Of a DNA stretch of 64,000 nucleotides, positions 9,260 to 19,352 are shown one piece after another; the stretch's first letter is position 1, and the number at the start of each line of letters is the position of its first letter. The stretch comes from JACKAN01 sp964502735 (GTDB taxonomy: Bacteria > Bdellovibrionota > Bdellovibrionia > Bdellovibrionales > UBA1609). The stretch covers positions 1 to 64,000 of the forward strand of contig CAZCYD010000009.1 in assembly GCA_964502735.1 (NCBI GenBank), read 5' to 3'. The notes below the pieces were generated by a model. It had not been told where the DNA came from, did not search any database, and saw only the letters and a program-made list of their open reading frames with translations. The position numbers and the translations under genes are program-made.

Positions 9260-9816
9260 TTATTTAGGGACCTGTTTATTTTATTATCAGTATCGCGACT
9301 TGTAATGGCCATAACATTTTCATTGGGACAGCCCATAGATTTATTCTTATAAAAAAGATGATTGCCAATCTGCTTTGTTAACTTCATGCCTCGATCTCGA
9401 TTCCAATTGGGATTCACGTAATCTGCATGATAAAAAAGCGCACAATCTGTAGGGTCGCGAAAGGCACCGTGAGGCTTCCCTGTCGCTAACAAAAAACCTT
9501 TTGCCACATCTTTCGCCTGATTCCACCATGGACCACTCGTAGTTTTTTCGGAGTTTTTATCATTAGTCCAAGAAAATTGCTTTTTCTGCCATACAACACC
9601 ACAAATAGAGTTTGGATAGTAGAGACTCTTAACTCGATTAATGGTAACTGCACCGACAGCGATTTTTCCATTTAAACTTTGGTTGCCACTTTCATGAAAG
9701 ATGTTGCACGCCAAACACAATAGCTCGTCACTTTTTATTTTGTCACAATCAGTTTTTGCTTTCACAACACTCGAAAAACTCAACACTAGGCCGAACACAA
9801 CAGCGCGTTTTTTCAT
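9256..9816 (-). CDS. Secreted SleB/CwlJ-family cell wall hydrolase
   Basis: 186 residues with a Sec signal peptide (KKRAVVFGLVLSFSSVVKA) followed by the Hydrolase_2 fold known from SleB and CwlJ. Visible motifs are LACNIFHESGNQ, GAVTINRV and SICGVVWQKKQFSW, then HADYVNPNW. The family cleaves peptidoglycan in spore cortex; in non-spore-formers it acts on the envelope. The start at 9816 has TGAGGA just upstream; the frame extends eight codons further but without a ribosome site. It ends overlapping ggt on the other strand. In a predator-like lineage a role in wall remodelling is plausible but unproven. Confidence 0.88.
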   Translation of the reverse strand: MKKRAVVFGLVLSFSSVVKAKTDCDKIKSDELLCLACNIFHESGNQSLNGKIAVGAVTINRVKSLYYPNSICGVVWQKKQFSWTNDKNSEKTTSGPWWNQAKDVAKGFLLATGKPHGAFRDPTDCALFYHADYVNPNWNRDRGMKLTKQIGNHLFYKNKSMGCPNENVMAITSRDTDNKINRSLNN

Positions 9817-10116
9817 AGTCCTCACATTGATCGAGCTCAAACCCCTTAACCTTGAGGTGAATTAAATTTACAATAACTTAATTTGCGGTCCTTGTATGAT
9901 GAACTCCGCTGTAAGATCTTGATGTTTACGAGGCCGATAATAAGTCCTCAAATATGGGCTACAATAATTTGGCTCAATATCCCTTAATTCTTGATAGATT
10001 GGGCCTACCATGGGCATTTTGCACCTAGTAGCAAAAAACTTAAACGTGAATTTTTTTCAGCTCATATATAAAAAAACAACCCATTTAGGCTATTTTCAAA
10101 CAAAAATACAACTGGT
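9817..10116. other. Intergenic region without a recognised gene
   Basis: About 300 bases between the divergent-side start of the wall hydrolase and the 3' end of the CDF gene. It must hold the hydrolase promoter. I see a GCCGATAA octamer at 9933-9940 but no gene downstream of it and no matching -35, and no clear hairpin terminator for the CDF gene. Nothing else can be supported. Confidence 0.4.
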
Positions 10117-11115
10117 TTAAAGAGGCTCATCCTTGGCCTTTAACTGAGACAAGTTTATTTTTAACTTGTCTACAAAGGCCTCCTGGCGAATTTTACAGTT
10201 TGGCAGGTCACAATGTCGACAGTATACGCGTCGACAGGGGTCCATGTGGAAGTTCATTTCTCCATAAAAAGTGTAATTCTGTATAACTTTTTTTTCAAAC
10301 TCATTAAGCTTTTCATGAGTGTAGCTGATTTCCCAGAATTCAGGCAAAACAACATGGGCATCAATGTGATGATAGGAGCCTGAGCGTATCACTTTCACAT
10401 TGTGCAGTTGAATAATCCCAGGCACTCGACTATTTTGAAAGGCTTCCATCAACTCTTTTAAAAGACCTTCATCTTCGGCATCCATTAAGCTACCGACTGA
10501 CTGTCTGACTAGTTGAAACCCAGTATAGGCAAGATAGACACCTACAAGAATAGCCAAAGAAGCATCAAGCCAAATGGCTCCAGTCACCTTAACAATAAAG
10601 ACTCCACCAACAACTCCCGCACTTGTTATGGAGTCTGATAGTACGTGTCGACCACTAGCATAAAGAGCTGTGGATTTATTTTTCTTACCCTGCTGGACAA
10701 GATAAATTCCCAATAAGAAATTAACAACTCCACAAAAAAAGACCAACGCTAGCCCTAACTCTAAGTCTCGCAGATAGGGTTCCCCCAATAGGGCCCTAAC
10801 TCCATCGATTATAATAATAGCGGCAGCAAAGGAAATCAGCCCACCCTCAAATGCAGACGAAAAATATTCGGCTTTCCCATGGCCATAAGGATGATCTTCA
10901 TCCGCTGGTTTTGCTGCGTAGTACACAACAAAAATAGCTAAACTCGCAGTCACAATATTTACGATACTCTCAAGCGCATCCGAGCGGATAGCTTCAGAGC
11001 GAGTCATATTATATGCCCAGAATTTAAGCATCATAAGAAGGCTGCCAACAATTAAAGAAATATAAGAAGCCCTCTGTCTATTTCTTAATTCACTTTTATT
11101 GAATGATGATGTCAT
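10117..11115 (-). CDS. Cation diffusion facilitator (CDF) metal exporter
   Basis: 332 residues with about six membrane segments in the first 210 and a cytoplasmic C-terminal domain. Typical CDF elements are SEAIRSDALES in the second helix, HPYGHGK in the following loop and HVLSDSITS in the fifth helix, which together make the transport metal site. The C-terminal domain ends with a cysteine-rich stretch (MDPCRRVYCRHCDLPNC), a likely metal-sensing site. Substrate is probably zinc, iron or cobalt; it cannot be fixed from sequence. It overlaps the esterase gene by 20 bases and is last in a three-gene operon. Confidence 0.92.
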   Translation of the reverse strand: MTSSFNKSELRNRQRASYISLIVGSLLMMLKFWAYNMTRSEAIRSDALESIVNIVTASLAIFVVYYAAKPADEDHPYGHGKAEYFSSAFEGGLISFAAAIIIIDGVRALLGEPYLRDLELGLALVFFCGVVNFLLGIYLVQQGKKNKSTALYASGRHVLSDSITSAGVVGGVFIVKVTGAIWLDASLAILVGVYLAYTGFQLVRQSVGSLMDAEDEGLLKELMEAFQNSRVPGIIQLHNVKVIRSGSYHHIDAHVVLPEFWEISYTHEKLNEFEKKVIQNYTFYGEMNFHMDPCRRVYCRHCDLPNCKIRQEAFVDKLKINLSQLKAKDEPL

Positions 11116-12115
11116 TTAACCACTTCCACATCTCCGATCTTCTTTTACCAATATCAAAATGATTGCCCTTGTACTCAGAGTAATGAATTTTGACCTGAAA
11201 AGATTGAAATAAACTTTTAAGTTGGCGAGCTCCATACTGCAAATGATACTGATCAAACTTTCCAACATCTAAATAAACAGATTTTAACTTAGACAATTGC
11301 TCTTTTCGCTTAGGCAGGAACATAATGGGATCAAAACTCTCCCAGTCACTCCATACTTTATCAATTAAGCTTCCGTCTGGTTGTATTGGCCAGTTGACTT
11401 CTCCGTTGCCCCTGCCGGCATAACATAAACCCATAGCAATGACGTTCATAATTTTATGTCCATCTTTTCTTTTGAGTAACAATCCCTCCTGAAGCTCACG
11501 AATGGCTCCATTCACCCCCCCCCACTTTTCTATATGAGGAAAAACAGAGAATATCTCAGGCAAAAGGCTCATTCGAAAGAAACAGTCTGGGGCAATAGCC
11601 GCCAAACAGCCAAAAATATGAGAGTATTGGCTGGCCAAATGGATCGCCCCGTACCCTCCGCTAGACCCTCCTACAACAAACCAGTGTTCAGGCTCCTTAC
11701 AAACTGGATATTTTTGAAGAATAGCGGGAACAAGCTCCTTAACTATGTAGTCCTCGTACTGACCACATCCTAAGCTATTAATATACTGACTTCCTCCCCA
11801 AAAGGTCCAAGCGTCTACAAAAACATAAAGCCCCTTTGGGGCCAACCCTTGATCTATCTGCTGCACCAATAACTCAACTGAACTCATCTCAAAAGACTGA
11901 AAGTTAAAAAATTTCCCGCCATTACTCGAAAAGCCTGACAAAACAAATATCACAGGCAGTAAGTCCTCTACAATTAAAGGTCTAAGTACAGGGTTTACCC
12001 TCCTACAAGAGTCGTTCAATGGATTGTTTTTTAAACATTCGCTCTCAAGTACCAAAGTTTCGACTTGCATTCCCTTGAGATTGTACAAGTTTAAATTGGG
12101 TTGAATCTCAATCAT
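11096..12115 (-). CDS. Alpha/beta-hydrolase esterase (esterase D-like)
   Basis: 339 residues resembling the esterase D/antigen 85-like group of alpha/beta hydrolases. The nucleophile elbow is GGSSGG with S152, preceded by YVFVDAW and followed by the GAIHLASQYSHIFG helix; a C-terminal HFD probably gives the catalytic histidine. No signal peptide is visible. The gene overlaps the GGDEF regulator by 8 bases upstream and the CDF gene by 20 bases downstream, so it is translated from a tight operon. It contains a run of nine Gs (plus-strand Cs 11515-11523) in codons 198-201, a possible slippage site. Confidence 0.8.
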   Translation of the reverse strand: MIEIQPNLNLYNLKGMQVETLVLESECLKNNPLNDSCRRVNPVLRPLIVEDLLPVIFVLSGFSSNGGKFFNFQSFEMSSVELLVQQIDQGLAPKGLYVFVDAWTFWGGSQYINSLGCGQYEDYIVKELVPAILQKYPVCKEPEHWFVVGGSSGGYGAIHLASQYSHIFGCLAAIAPDCFFRMSLLPEIFSVFPHIEKWGGVNGAIRELQEGLLLKRKDGHKIMNVIAMGLCYAGRGNGEVNWPIQPDGSLIDKVWSDWESFDPIMFLPKRKEQLSKLKSVYLDVGKFDQYHLQYGARQLKSLFQSFQVKIHYSEYKGNHFDIGKRRSEMWKWLNDIIIQ

Positions 12116-13079
12116 CGTCCACCACCTTTATCGCTTGTGTTTGGCCAGTTATGCTCAAATCATAATAGCAAACACAGTTGCGTCCCTGAGCTTTGGCCTC
12201 ATAAAGAGCCTTATCAGCTGTTTTGACCAATTCACGTGCATCTATCTCGGCCTCATTCTCCGATAGAATGGCTAACCCCATACTACAGGTTAAGTCAGCT
12301 TGGTTCTGCTTATTTACAAAATGATGGTTTTGAATGGATCTCCTGAGCCTTTCGCAAAAAATGATGGCTCCTCGCAAGTTGACTTCTGATAAGATAATTA
12401 AAAACTCATCTCCTCCGTATCTAGCTGCGTGATCAAACCTTCTCACATTTGCACGAACGATTTTTCCTACTTCTGCTAAGACGTAACTTCCAAATAAATG
12501 ATCATTGTTATCATTAACTGTTTTAAAAAAATCCATGTCCATCATAATAACGGCAATTGACCCTTTAAATCGTTGGCATCGCGAAATCTCTTTATCGAGT
12601 CTTTCGTAAAGTGAACGCATATTATAAAGACCTGTTAGATCGTCAATATCAACTTGTTGCTTGAGTTTTGCGTTCGCATTTGTGAGTTGGTCTTGCAGAG
12701 ACTTGATTCTTAATTGGGCACGGACACGCGCTAACAGCTCTTCAACCTTAAAGGGTTTGCAAATGTAGTCGTCGGCTCCGGCGTCTAACCCCAGTACAAT
12801 ATCTTGAGTTTCAGCCCTTGCTGAAAGAAAAATTACGGAAATATATTTAAGCTTTAGTCGTATACTCTTGAGTAATTCCAGTCCATTAAGACCGGGCATG
12901 GAAACATCCAAAATGACCAAATGGGGATTCCACTTTTGTATAAGCTCTAGGGCTTGTTTTCCATCTCTAAGAGACTGGATGTCATATCCCCCTTTGGCTA
13001 GAGCTTCTTGAACTATTAGTAAATTCGACTCGTCATCATCAACAAGCAGAATTCTCTCTTTACTGCAATTGGCATTCAT
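12108..13079 (-). CDS. Response regulator diguanylate cyclase (REC-GGDEF)
   Basis: 323 residues with PleD/WspR-like order: receiver at 8-125 (acidic pocket in VDDDES, phospho-acceptor D58, K108 in CKPF), a short linker, then a GGDEF domain from about 145. The active-site motif YGGDEF is intact at 221-226 and the product-inhibition site RxxD is present as R213-D216, so an active c-di-GMP synthase with feedback control is expected. First gene of the operon with the esterase and the CDF exporter. The cognate kinase is not in the immediate neighbourhood. Confidence 0.94.
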   Translation of the reverse strand: MNANCSKERILLVDDDESNLLIVQEALAKGGYDIQSLRDGKQALELIQKWNPHLVILDVSMPGLNGLELLKSIRLKLKYISVIFLSARAETQDIVLGLDAGADDYICKPFKVEELLARVRAQLRIKSLQDQLTNANAKLKQQVDIDDLTGLYNMRSLYERLDKEISRCQRFKGSIAVIMMDMDFFKTVNDNNDHLFGSYVLAEVGKIVRANVRRFDHAARYGGDEFLIILSEVNLRGAIIFCERLRRSIQNHHFVNKQNQADLTCSMGLAILSENEAEIDARELVKTADKALYEAKAQGRNCVCYYDLSITGQTQAIKVVDDD

Positions 13080-13178
13080 CGAATCGATTCTAACGAGAAC
13101 ATTGCAAAAAGTAGAGTTTTTTATTCGAAAGCCCCCCCTAAGATTGACTATGAGCAGCGCCTCGATTAGTTAATCTTT

Positions 13179-15584
13179 ATGATATATAATCACCTGCAAC
13201 TCGAAAAAAAATGGCAAACAGCCTGGGAAGAAAATAAATGTTTTGAAACCAAGGCCGACCCCTCTAAACCCAAATTTTATGCGCTAGATATGTTTCCCTA
13301 CCCCTCAGGAAAGGGGCTACACGTAGGGCATCTTGCCTCCTACACTCCTACGGACATTGTCGCCAGATACAAAAGAGCACAAGGGTTTAATGTATTACAC
13401 CCCATGGGCTACGATGCCTTTGGGCTCCCTGCTGAACAATTTGCCATTCAGACTGGTGTCCACCCTGCTATCACCACTCAACAAGCCATAGAAAGCTTTC
13501 GCAACACACTAAAAACCCTAGGTTACAGTTTTGACTGGAGTCGAGAAGTCTCAACCTGTGATCCCAATTTTTACAAGTGGACGCAGTTTATTTTTTTAAA
13601 ACTTTTTGAGAGAGGTCTTGCCTATCAAAAGGAAGTTCCTGTCAATTGGTGTCCAGCTCTACGCACAGTTTTGGCAAATGAAGAGGTCATCGATGGAAAA
13701 AGTGAGCGCGGCAACCACCCCGTTGTTCGCCTCCCCATGAAGCAGTGGATGCTTAAAATTACAGATTACGCTGAACGCTTGCTTAATGACTTGGACAAAC
13801 TTGACTGGCCAGAAAAGACCAAAGAGGGGCAAAGAAATTGGATAGGAAAAAGCCTCGGTGCACTTGTCAATTTCTCCATCCAAGATTTGGATCACCAATT
13901 AGAAGTTTTTACGACCCGTCCGGATACTCTCTTCGGCGTGACGTTTATGGTGTTGGCTCCGGAGCATCCCTTAGTTAGCCAACTTGTAACAACTTCCCAA
14001 TCCGAAAGTGTTAAGCTTTATATAACCAATACACAAAAAAAGAGTGAAGTGGATAGAAAGGCCAATCTAGATAAAACAGGTGTTTTTACGGGAGCTTATG
14101 CCATCCATCCCATTACAAATGTTAAAATTCCAATTTGGATAGCGGATTATGTACTTATGGACTATGGAACAGGGGCCATTATGGCTGTTCCTGGGCATGA
14201 CAAAAGAGATTTTGATTTTGCTCAAAAGTATGGGCTGCCTGTTCAAAGAGTATTGGTCAGTGAGTCCCCACTTCCCTTTGAAGGCGATGGAGAACTCACA
14301 AATTCGGATTTTCTAAATGGTTTAAATAAGCCCCAAGCTATAGACAAAATGATAGCTTATATTGAACATAGAGGCCTTGGTAAAAAACAAATTCAGTACA
14401 AACTTCGCGATTGGTTATTTAGTCGGCAAAGATACTGGGGAGAACCCTTTCCTGTTGTAAAATACAAAAATGGAGAGCTTAAGGGCGTGCCCACCAGTGA
14501 ACTTCCCGTCCTTTTACCTGAGGTCCCCGACTATCAGCCTTCTGAAGAGGGCCTTCCTCCTTTAGCTAAAAATAAGGATTTTATGAGCTATGTAGACTCT
14601 CTCACTCAAGAGTCTGGCGAACGTATTGCCGACACAATGCCGGGATCGGCAGGCTCTTCTTGGTATTTTTTGCGATATTGTGACCCTCACAATCCTAATG
14701 AACTCGCCAGCTTAGAAAATCAAAAGTACTGGATGCCTGTGGACCTCTATGTTGGCGGGGCGGAGCACACAGTGGGTCATCTGCTATATGCCCGCTTCTG
14801 GCAAAAGGTGCTTTTTGATGCAGGTCTAGCCTTACACGATGAACCCTTTCAAAAACTAGCTCATCAAGGTACTGTGACTGGCCCAGATGGCTACCGCATG
14901 TCAAAGTCTCGCGGAAATATTATCAATCCAGACGATGTGCAAAAAGAATATGGCGCTGACGCGGCAAGGATGTATATAAGTTTTATCGGACCCTTTGAAA
15001 AAGACAAACCCTGGGACCCCAAGGGGATCGAAGGCATTCGTCGATTTTTAGAAAGAGTTTGGAGGCTTGTGTACAATGAAGAAGGGCAACTGTGCTGCTC
15101 AGAAATGGATTCCCTTCCCGAGCCCATCAACCGCGCTCTCCACAAAACAATTAAAAAAGTTACTGATGATATCGAAAGGCTTAACTTTAATACCGCCATA
15201 TCGGCCATGATGATACTTGTAAACGAACTCTACAAAGAGAACATCAAGCCCAAGTCTGTAATAAAAACTCTTTGCCAACTTATGATGCCATTTGCTCCCC
15301 ATATGAGTGAAGAAATATGGCAATCACTGGGAGGCGACGGCTTTGCTTCCTTAGCGCCATGGCCACAACACGACCCTGAACTGGCTAAGGACGATCTCCT
15401 CACCATGGGGGTTCAAGTTAATGGGAAAATGCGAGGGACAATCAACGTAACCCTTGAAACGACAGAAGATCAGGCTCTTATTTTAGCAAAAGATGTCCTT
15501 GCAATTAAAAATGCACTAGTAGATAAAACACTTGTGAAGGTTATTTATAAGCCAGGAAAAATTTTAAATCTTATTGCTAAATAG
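13179..15584 (+). CDS. leuS: Leucyl-tRNA synthetase
   Basis: Class I aminoacyl-tRNA synthetase charging tRNA-Leu. 801 residues, a normal bacterial length. The HIGH-type signature is HVGH at 48-51 and the KMSKS loop reads RMSKS at 573-577. The connective editing domain lies between, with TTRPDTLFGVTF and the D of YGTGAIMAVPGHDKRD visible, so post-transfer editing should be intact. The C-terminal part contains the anticodon-binding helices. It is transcribed alone; the promoter must lie in the roughly 100 bases shared with the divergent GGDEF gene. Confidence 0.97.
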   Translation: MIYNHLQLEKKWQTAWEENKCFETKADPSKPKFYALDMFPYPSGKGLHVGHLASYTPTDIVARYKRAQGFNVLHPMGYDAFGLPAEQFAIQTGVHPAITTQQAIESFRNTLKTLGYSFDWSREVSTCDPNFYKWTQFIFLKLFERGLAYQKEVPVNWCPALRTVLANEEVIDGKSERGNHPVVRLPMKQWMLKITDYAERLLNDLDKLDWPEKTKEGQRNWIGKSLGALVNFSIQDLDHQLEVFTTRPDTLFGVTFMVLAPEHPLVSQLVTTSQSESVKLYITNTQKKSEVDRKANLDKTGVFTGAYAIHPITNVKIPIWIADYVLMDYGTGAIMAVPGHDKRDFDFAQKYGLPVQRVLVSESPLPFEGDGELTNSDFLNGLNKPQAIDKMIAYIEHRGLGKKQIQYKLRDWLFSRQRYWGEPFPVVKYKNGELKGVPTSELPVLLPEVPDYQPSEEGLPPLAKNKDFMSYVDSLTQESGERIADTMPGSAGSSWYFLRYCDPHNPNELASLENQKYWMPVDLYVGGAEHTVGHLLYARFWQKVLFDAGLALHDEPFQKLAHQGTVTGPDGYRMSKSRGNIINPDDVQKEYGADAARMYISFIGPFEKDKPWDPKGIEGIRRFLERVWRLVYNEEGQLCCSEMDSLPEPINRALHKTIKKVTDDIERLNFNTAISAMMILVNELYKENIKPKSVIKTLCQLMMPFAPHMSEEIWQSLGGDGFASLAPWPQHDPELAKDDLLTMGVQVNGKMRGTINVTLETTEDQALILAKDVLAIKNALVDKTLVKVIYKPGKILNLIAK

Positions 15585-15769
15585 TGTGGCATAAGTCCTA
15601 GGATTTTGTTACAGGGATTTAGTCGTAGAGATTTAAAACACTGAGTTTGAATGTAGAGTTTAGAATGTCGGGCGTAGAGCGACATTAAATTTGGGATAAA
15701 AACCAAAAAACATTGTTTTAGAAAAGTTAAGTATAAAGAAAAATATAGAGAAAAAAGGGTGCAAAAGAG

Positions 15770-17683
15770 ATGACTTGGAATCACGAAAAGAGTGCGAAAC
15801 TATATGGCATAAATAACTGGTCCAGTGGATATTACAGAATAAACTCGTCTGGGCATGTTGAAGTCACCCCCTACGGAAAAGACGGACCTACACTTGATTT
15901 ATTTGAACTCACAAATGATCTCTACGATCGAGGAATTACACCTCCAATACTTATTCGCTTGCCGGACATTGTGAAGTCCCGCGTTGAACTTCTTTCCAAT
16001 TGCTTTCAAAAGGCTATCAATGACTATAAATACTCTGGTTCTTATCAAGGGGTATTTCCCATCAAAGTTAACCAGCAAAATCATCTTATACAGGAAATTG
16101 TAGATTTCGGCAGGGAGAGGCGTTTGGGCCTCGAGTGCGGTAGTAAACCCGAACTGTTGATCGCTCTAGCCTTAATGGCCACCCAAGAGGCCCTTATCAT
16201 ATGCAATGGCTTTAAAGACGTCGAGTACATTGAGACGGCTCTTTTGTCTCAGAAGCTAGGAAGAAACACTTATATTGTAATTGACCGATACGAAGAACTT
16301 AACATGGTCATTAAGGCCGCAAAAAAATTGAACATTCGCCCCAAAATTGGTTTCCGCGCAAAATTAAATGCTCAAGGGGCCGGCAAATGGGTAGAGTCCT
16401 CTGGAGCCCGCTCCAAATTCGGCCTAACACCTTCAGAAATTGTACAGGGCATTGAAACTCTTAAAAAAGAAGACATGCTCAACTCTCTTGAGCTTTTACA
16501 CTTTCACATTGGCTCGCAAATCACATCTATTCAGGCCATAAAAAGTTCCATGAAAGAAGCAGCTCGTTTTTTTGCCGAGCTGTACGCATTGGGTGCATCG
16601 CCTAAATATCTAGATGTCGGTGGAGGTCTAGGTGTTGACTATGACGGTTCAGGGGGGAGTTCTGACAACTCAACAAATTACGACGAGCAAGAGTATGCCA
16701 ATGATGTGATTTCAATCATTCAATCCATATGTGAAGAGAAAAAAATTCCCTGCCCCAATATCATAACTGAAGCCGGGCGGTCATTAGTCGCCTACAGCTC
16801 TATACTTATTTTTAACGTAGTTGGTGAAAACAGAGTCGCCAAACCCTATATAGATATCACAATTACAGAAAGTGACTCTCGGGTAGTTAAAGAACTTTAC
16901 GATATTTACAACGATCTTAGACCCGACAATTTAAATGAGTACTACAATGACCTTCTAGAAAAGAAGCGTGATACTATGAATATGTTCTCTTACGGCGTCT
17001 TATCTCTAGAGCAAAGGGCTAAAGCCGAAGATCTTCACTGGGCAATTACAACTAAAATGGTAAAGCTCGCAAAAGAAAATACAGACGCAGAAGTTATCTT
17101 CTGGGATCTAGAAAAGGAACTCTCCGATACTTACTATGGCAATTTTTCGATATTTCAGTCTTTACCTGACTGTTGGGCATTAGATCAAATATTTCCTGTT
17201 ATGCCCATCCATCGCCTTAACGAAGCTCCAGACCGAAGAGCTATCATTGTGGATATGACCTGTGACTCTGACGGCAAACTTGATAAGTTTATAGATGTTG
17301 AGGCCGGAGGCACTCAGGCTTACTTAGAAGTGCATGAACTCAAGTCTAATGAACCTTATTATATCGGTGTGTTTTTAACTGGGGCTTATCAAGAAACCTT
17401 AGGCGATCTTCATAACTTGTTTGGCGATACAAATGCCGTCCATGTCTCCATCTCAAGAGAAGATGGAAAATACACTATCAAGGGGGTTGTAGAGGGAGAC
17501 TCCGTGGAAGAGGTCTTAAGTTACCTTGAGTACAACAAACCCGAATTGGTTGAAAAAATTCGACTATCAAGTGAGCAAAGTATCGCTGAGGGCAAAATAA
17601 CAAAACAAGAAGCCAAACTTCTTATGAATTATTATCAGCAAGCCCTGTCAGGATATACCTACTTAGAAGATCCAGATGAATAA
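15770..17683 (+). CDS. speA: Biosynthetic arginine decarboxylase
   Basis: PLP enzyme converting arginine to agmatine, the first step of the agmatine route to putrescine. 637 residues, as in the family. The PLP lysine is K99 in FPIKVNQQ; HFHIGSQ and the glycine-rich DVGGGLGVDYDGS segment bind the cofactor phosphate, and the C-terminal half carries the MTCDSDGK substrate loop. With the agmatinase-family protein at 28.4 kb it would complete arginine to putrescine. The start has only a modest purine-rich site (AAAAGAG). It converges on the PDZ gene with 8 bases between. Confidence 0.96.
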   Translation: MTWNHEKSAKLYGINNWSSGYYRINSSGHVEVTPYGKDGPTLDLFELTNDLYDRGITPPILIRLPDIVKSRVELLSNCFQKAINDYKYSGSYQGVFPIKVNQQNHLIQEIVDFGRERRLGLECGSKPELLIALALMATQEALIICNGFKDVEYIETALLSQKLGRNTYIVIDRYEELNMVIKAAKKLNIRPKIGFRAKLNAQGAGKWVESSGARSKFGLTPSEIVQGIETLKKEDMLNSLELLHFHIGSQITSIQAIKSSMKEAARFFAELYALGASPKYLDVGGGLGVDYDGSGGSSDNSTNYDEQEYANDVISIIQSICEEKKIPCPNIITEAGRSLVAYSSILIFNVVGENRVAKPYIDITITESDSRVVKELYDIYNDLRPDNLNEYYNDLLEKKRDTMNMFSYGVLSLEQRAKAEDLHWAITTKMVKLAKENTDAEVIFWDLEKELSDTYYGNFSIFQSLPDCWALDQIFPVMPIHRLNEAPDRRAIIVDMTCDSDGKLDKFIDVEAGGTQAYLEVHELKSNEPYYIGVFLTGAYQETLGDLHNLFGDTNAVHVSISREDGKYTIKGVVEGDSVEEVLSYLEYNKPELVEKIRLSSEQSIAEGKITKQEAKLLMNYYQQALSGYTYLEDPDE

Positions 17684-17691
17684 ATTCTAAC

Positions 17692-18036
17692 TCACTTTGT
17701 TTGTAAATTTATGTTTTCAGCACTAAATACGTGACCACCTCTTTTGAATTTCACTCTCACGATATTGCGGCGGTGCAGTTGCTCATAGAAGTTCTGCATT
17801 TCCTGAAAACTTGTGATTGAAACACCATCATATTCAACTATTTGATCCTCTGGCTGTATTCCCATTTTGTACAACAAACTTTCAGGATGCAGAAAAGGAC
17901 AGGTAAAGCCAACTATTCTTCGATTTTCAAGACTAGGTTCACATGTGATTTCTGAGTTTTTCTCCTGTGCAAATGACACTGCCGATCCCATTAATACAAG
18001 CTTCATTAAAATAGAAATAAATAAAATTAATCTCAT
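17692..18036 (-). CDS. Small secreted PDZ-domain protein
   Basis: About 114 residues: a signal peptide ending near SFAQ, then a single PDZ-like fold. The typical PDZ turn is seen in LLYKMGIQPEDQIVEYDGVSI, followed by a helix (SFQEMQNFYEQL) and the closing strand RVKFKRGG, as in GspC-type or protease-associated PDZ domains. Two cysteines flank the first strand. The ATG at 18036 is chosen because GGGAG lies five bases upstream; a GTG two codons earlier is possible. No protease or secretion gene adjoins it, so the partner is unknown. Confidence 0.75.
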   Translation of the reverse strand: MRLILFISILMKLVLMGSAVSFAQEKNSEITCEPSLENRRIVGFTCPFLHPESLLYKMGIQPEDQIVEYDGVSITSFQEMQNFYEQLHRRNIVRVKFKRGGHVFSAENINLQTK

Positions 18037-18095
18037 AACCACTCCCTGAAAACTTTCTTGTAGTTAAGTGTAATCACCTCTATTATCAGTAGTCT

Positions 18096-19352
18096 ATGGC
18101 AACAGTTATTATTGGTATAGCAGTTTTATTTTTTTTAGAACACGGGCTCAGTTGGTTTTTTGAAAAGACAAAAATACCTGATTTATTAATCATTGTGGCT
18201 ATCGGATACGCCCTAGGCCCCCTGTCTGGCATTATCGACCCTTCAGACCTAGGAAAGGTCGGTGGTGTCGTTGCAACGACCGCGCTTATTGTCATTCTCT
18301 ATGAAGGCGGGCTTCACCTCAGCACTCGCGATCTGCTCGTATCTAGTCTGCCCGCACTTAGCATTACAACTGTGGGGTTTTTTCTAGTTACAGGTGCCAT
18401 TACGCTGATTTGTTACACCTTTGCTATGCAGAGCTGGTCGACTTCACTTCTCGTAGCCATGGGCTTGGGCAGCACATCTTCCGCCATTGTCATTCCAATG
18501 GTCAAACAACTATCAATTACTGATAAGACCAAAACTATTCTAGGCCTCGAGTCGGCGTTTACTGATGTGATTGCAATCGTGATTTTTCTTCTTTTGGTGG
18601 ACTCCTTTGCGGCTGGCACATTCCGTCCAATGGAATTGATCGTCGGCCTTGGTCCTAAAACCGTGTTAGCTGGGTTGATGGGAATTTTTAGTGGTTTTAT
18701 TTGGGCCTATATCAAAAAAAATTACTCTAGAATGGTAAACATGGCCTTTGCGGGTGAAGCCTGGGCTCTTTTAACCTACGGAATTATTGAAGCCACCCAC
18801 CACAATGGAGCCATTGGTGTTCTTACCCTCGGTTTTATGCTGGCAAATTTAAACCTTTTTCCTGATTGGCTAAAAAACAAAGTAAGCACCATTCCGGTCA
18901 CCCCTGGTGATATGTCTTTACTGTCAGAGATAACCTTCTTACTCAGAGGACTCTTTTTTCTCTATTTAGGCCTACTTATTAAATTTTCTGACTGGACAGT
19001 TGTCATTCTGGCTCTGTTTATTTCCATTATTATTTTTATGACTCGATATTTCGCGGTAAAGTTATTATTTAATCCGGAAAAATACTCTCAACTTGATGCC
19101 ATGGTAACAACAGCTATGGGGCCCAGAGGACTGGCCTGCGCCGTACTCGCCACAATACCCCTTCAACGGGGACTCAATGATGCTCAATGGATTCAAGACG
19201 TCATTTTTGCCGTTATTCCTATTACAATTTTACTAACAGCAATTTTTGTGGCTTTAAGTGAAAACAAAAAATTTCGCTCATATTTTAAAAAATTATTTCA
19301 AAATTACCCCGATGCTGCGCCGCAACCCACTGTACCTATTGAGGAAAAATAG
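18096..19352 (+). CDS. Cation:proton antiporter (CPA2/KefB-like)
   Basis: 418 residues with about 12 hydrophobic segments typical of monovalent cation:proton antiporters. Recognisable stretches are LEHGLSWFFEKTKIPDLL at the start, GLGSTSSAIVIPMVK in the middle, then LESAFTDVIAIVIF, which carries the acidic residue used for exchange. There is no C-terminal TrkA-N domain, so this is a core-only form. Whether the ion is sodium or potassium cannot be told. The following barrel gene begins directly after the stop, suggesting an operon. Confidence 0.9.
   Translation: MATVIIGIAVLFFLEHGLSWFFEKTKIPDLLIIVAIGYALGPLSGIIDPSDLGKVGGVVATTALIVILYEGGLHLSTRDLLVSSLPALSITTVGFFLVTGAITLICYTFAMQSWSTSLLVAMGLGSTSSAIVIPMVKQLSITDKTKTILGLESAFTDVIAIVIFLLLVDSFAAGTFRPMELIVGLGPKTVLAGLMGIFSGFIWAYIKKNYSRMVNMAFAGEAWALLTYGIIEATHHNGAIGVLTLGFMLANLNLFPDWLKNKVSTIPVTPGDMSLLSEITFLLRGLFFLYLGLLIKFSDWTVVILALFISIIIFMTRYFAVKLLFNPEKYSQLDAMVTTAMGPRGLACAVLATIPLQRGLNDAQWIQDVIFAVIPITILLTAIFVALSENKKFRSYFKKLFQNYPDAAPQPTVPIEEK

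Noticed and set aside
9933..9940. Exact GCCGATAA octamer suggesting a flagellar sigma promoter
   Set aside because: No -35 at the right distance and no gene downstream on that strand; the same octamer occurs by chance inside a coding region at 22752-22759.
15608..15690. Loose 13-14 bp periodicity with repeated GTAGAG and GAGTTT before speA
   Set aside because: Units agree at only about half the positions and the phase drifts; it cannot be separated from chance by eye, so it is not listed as an array.
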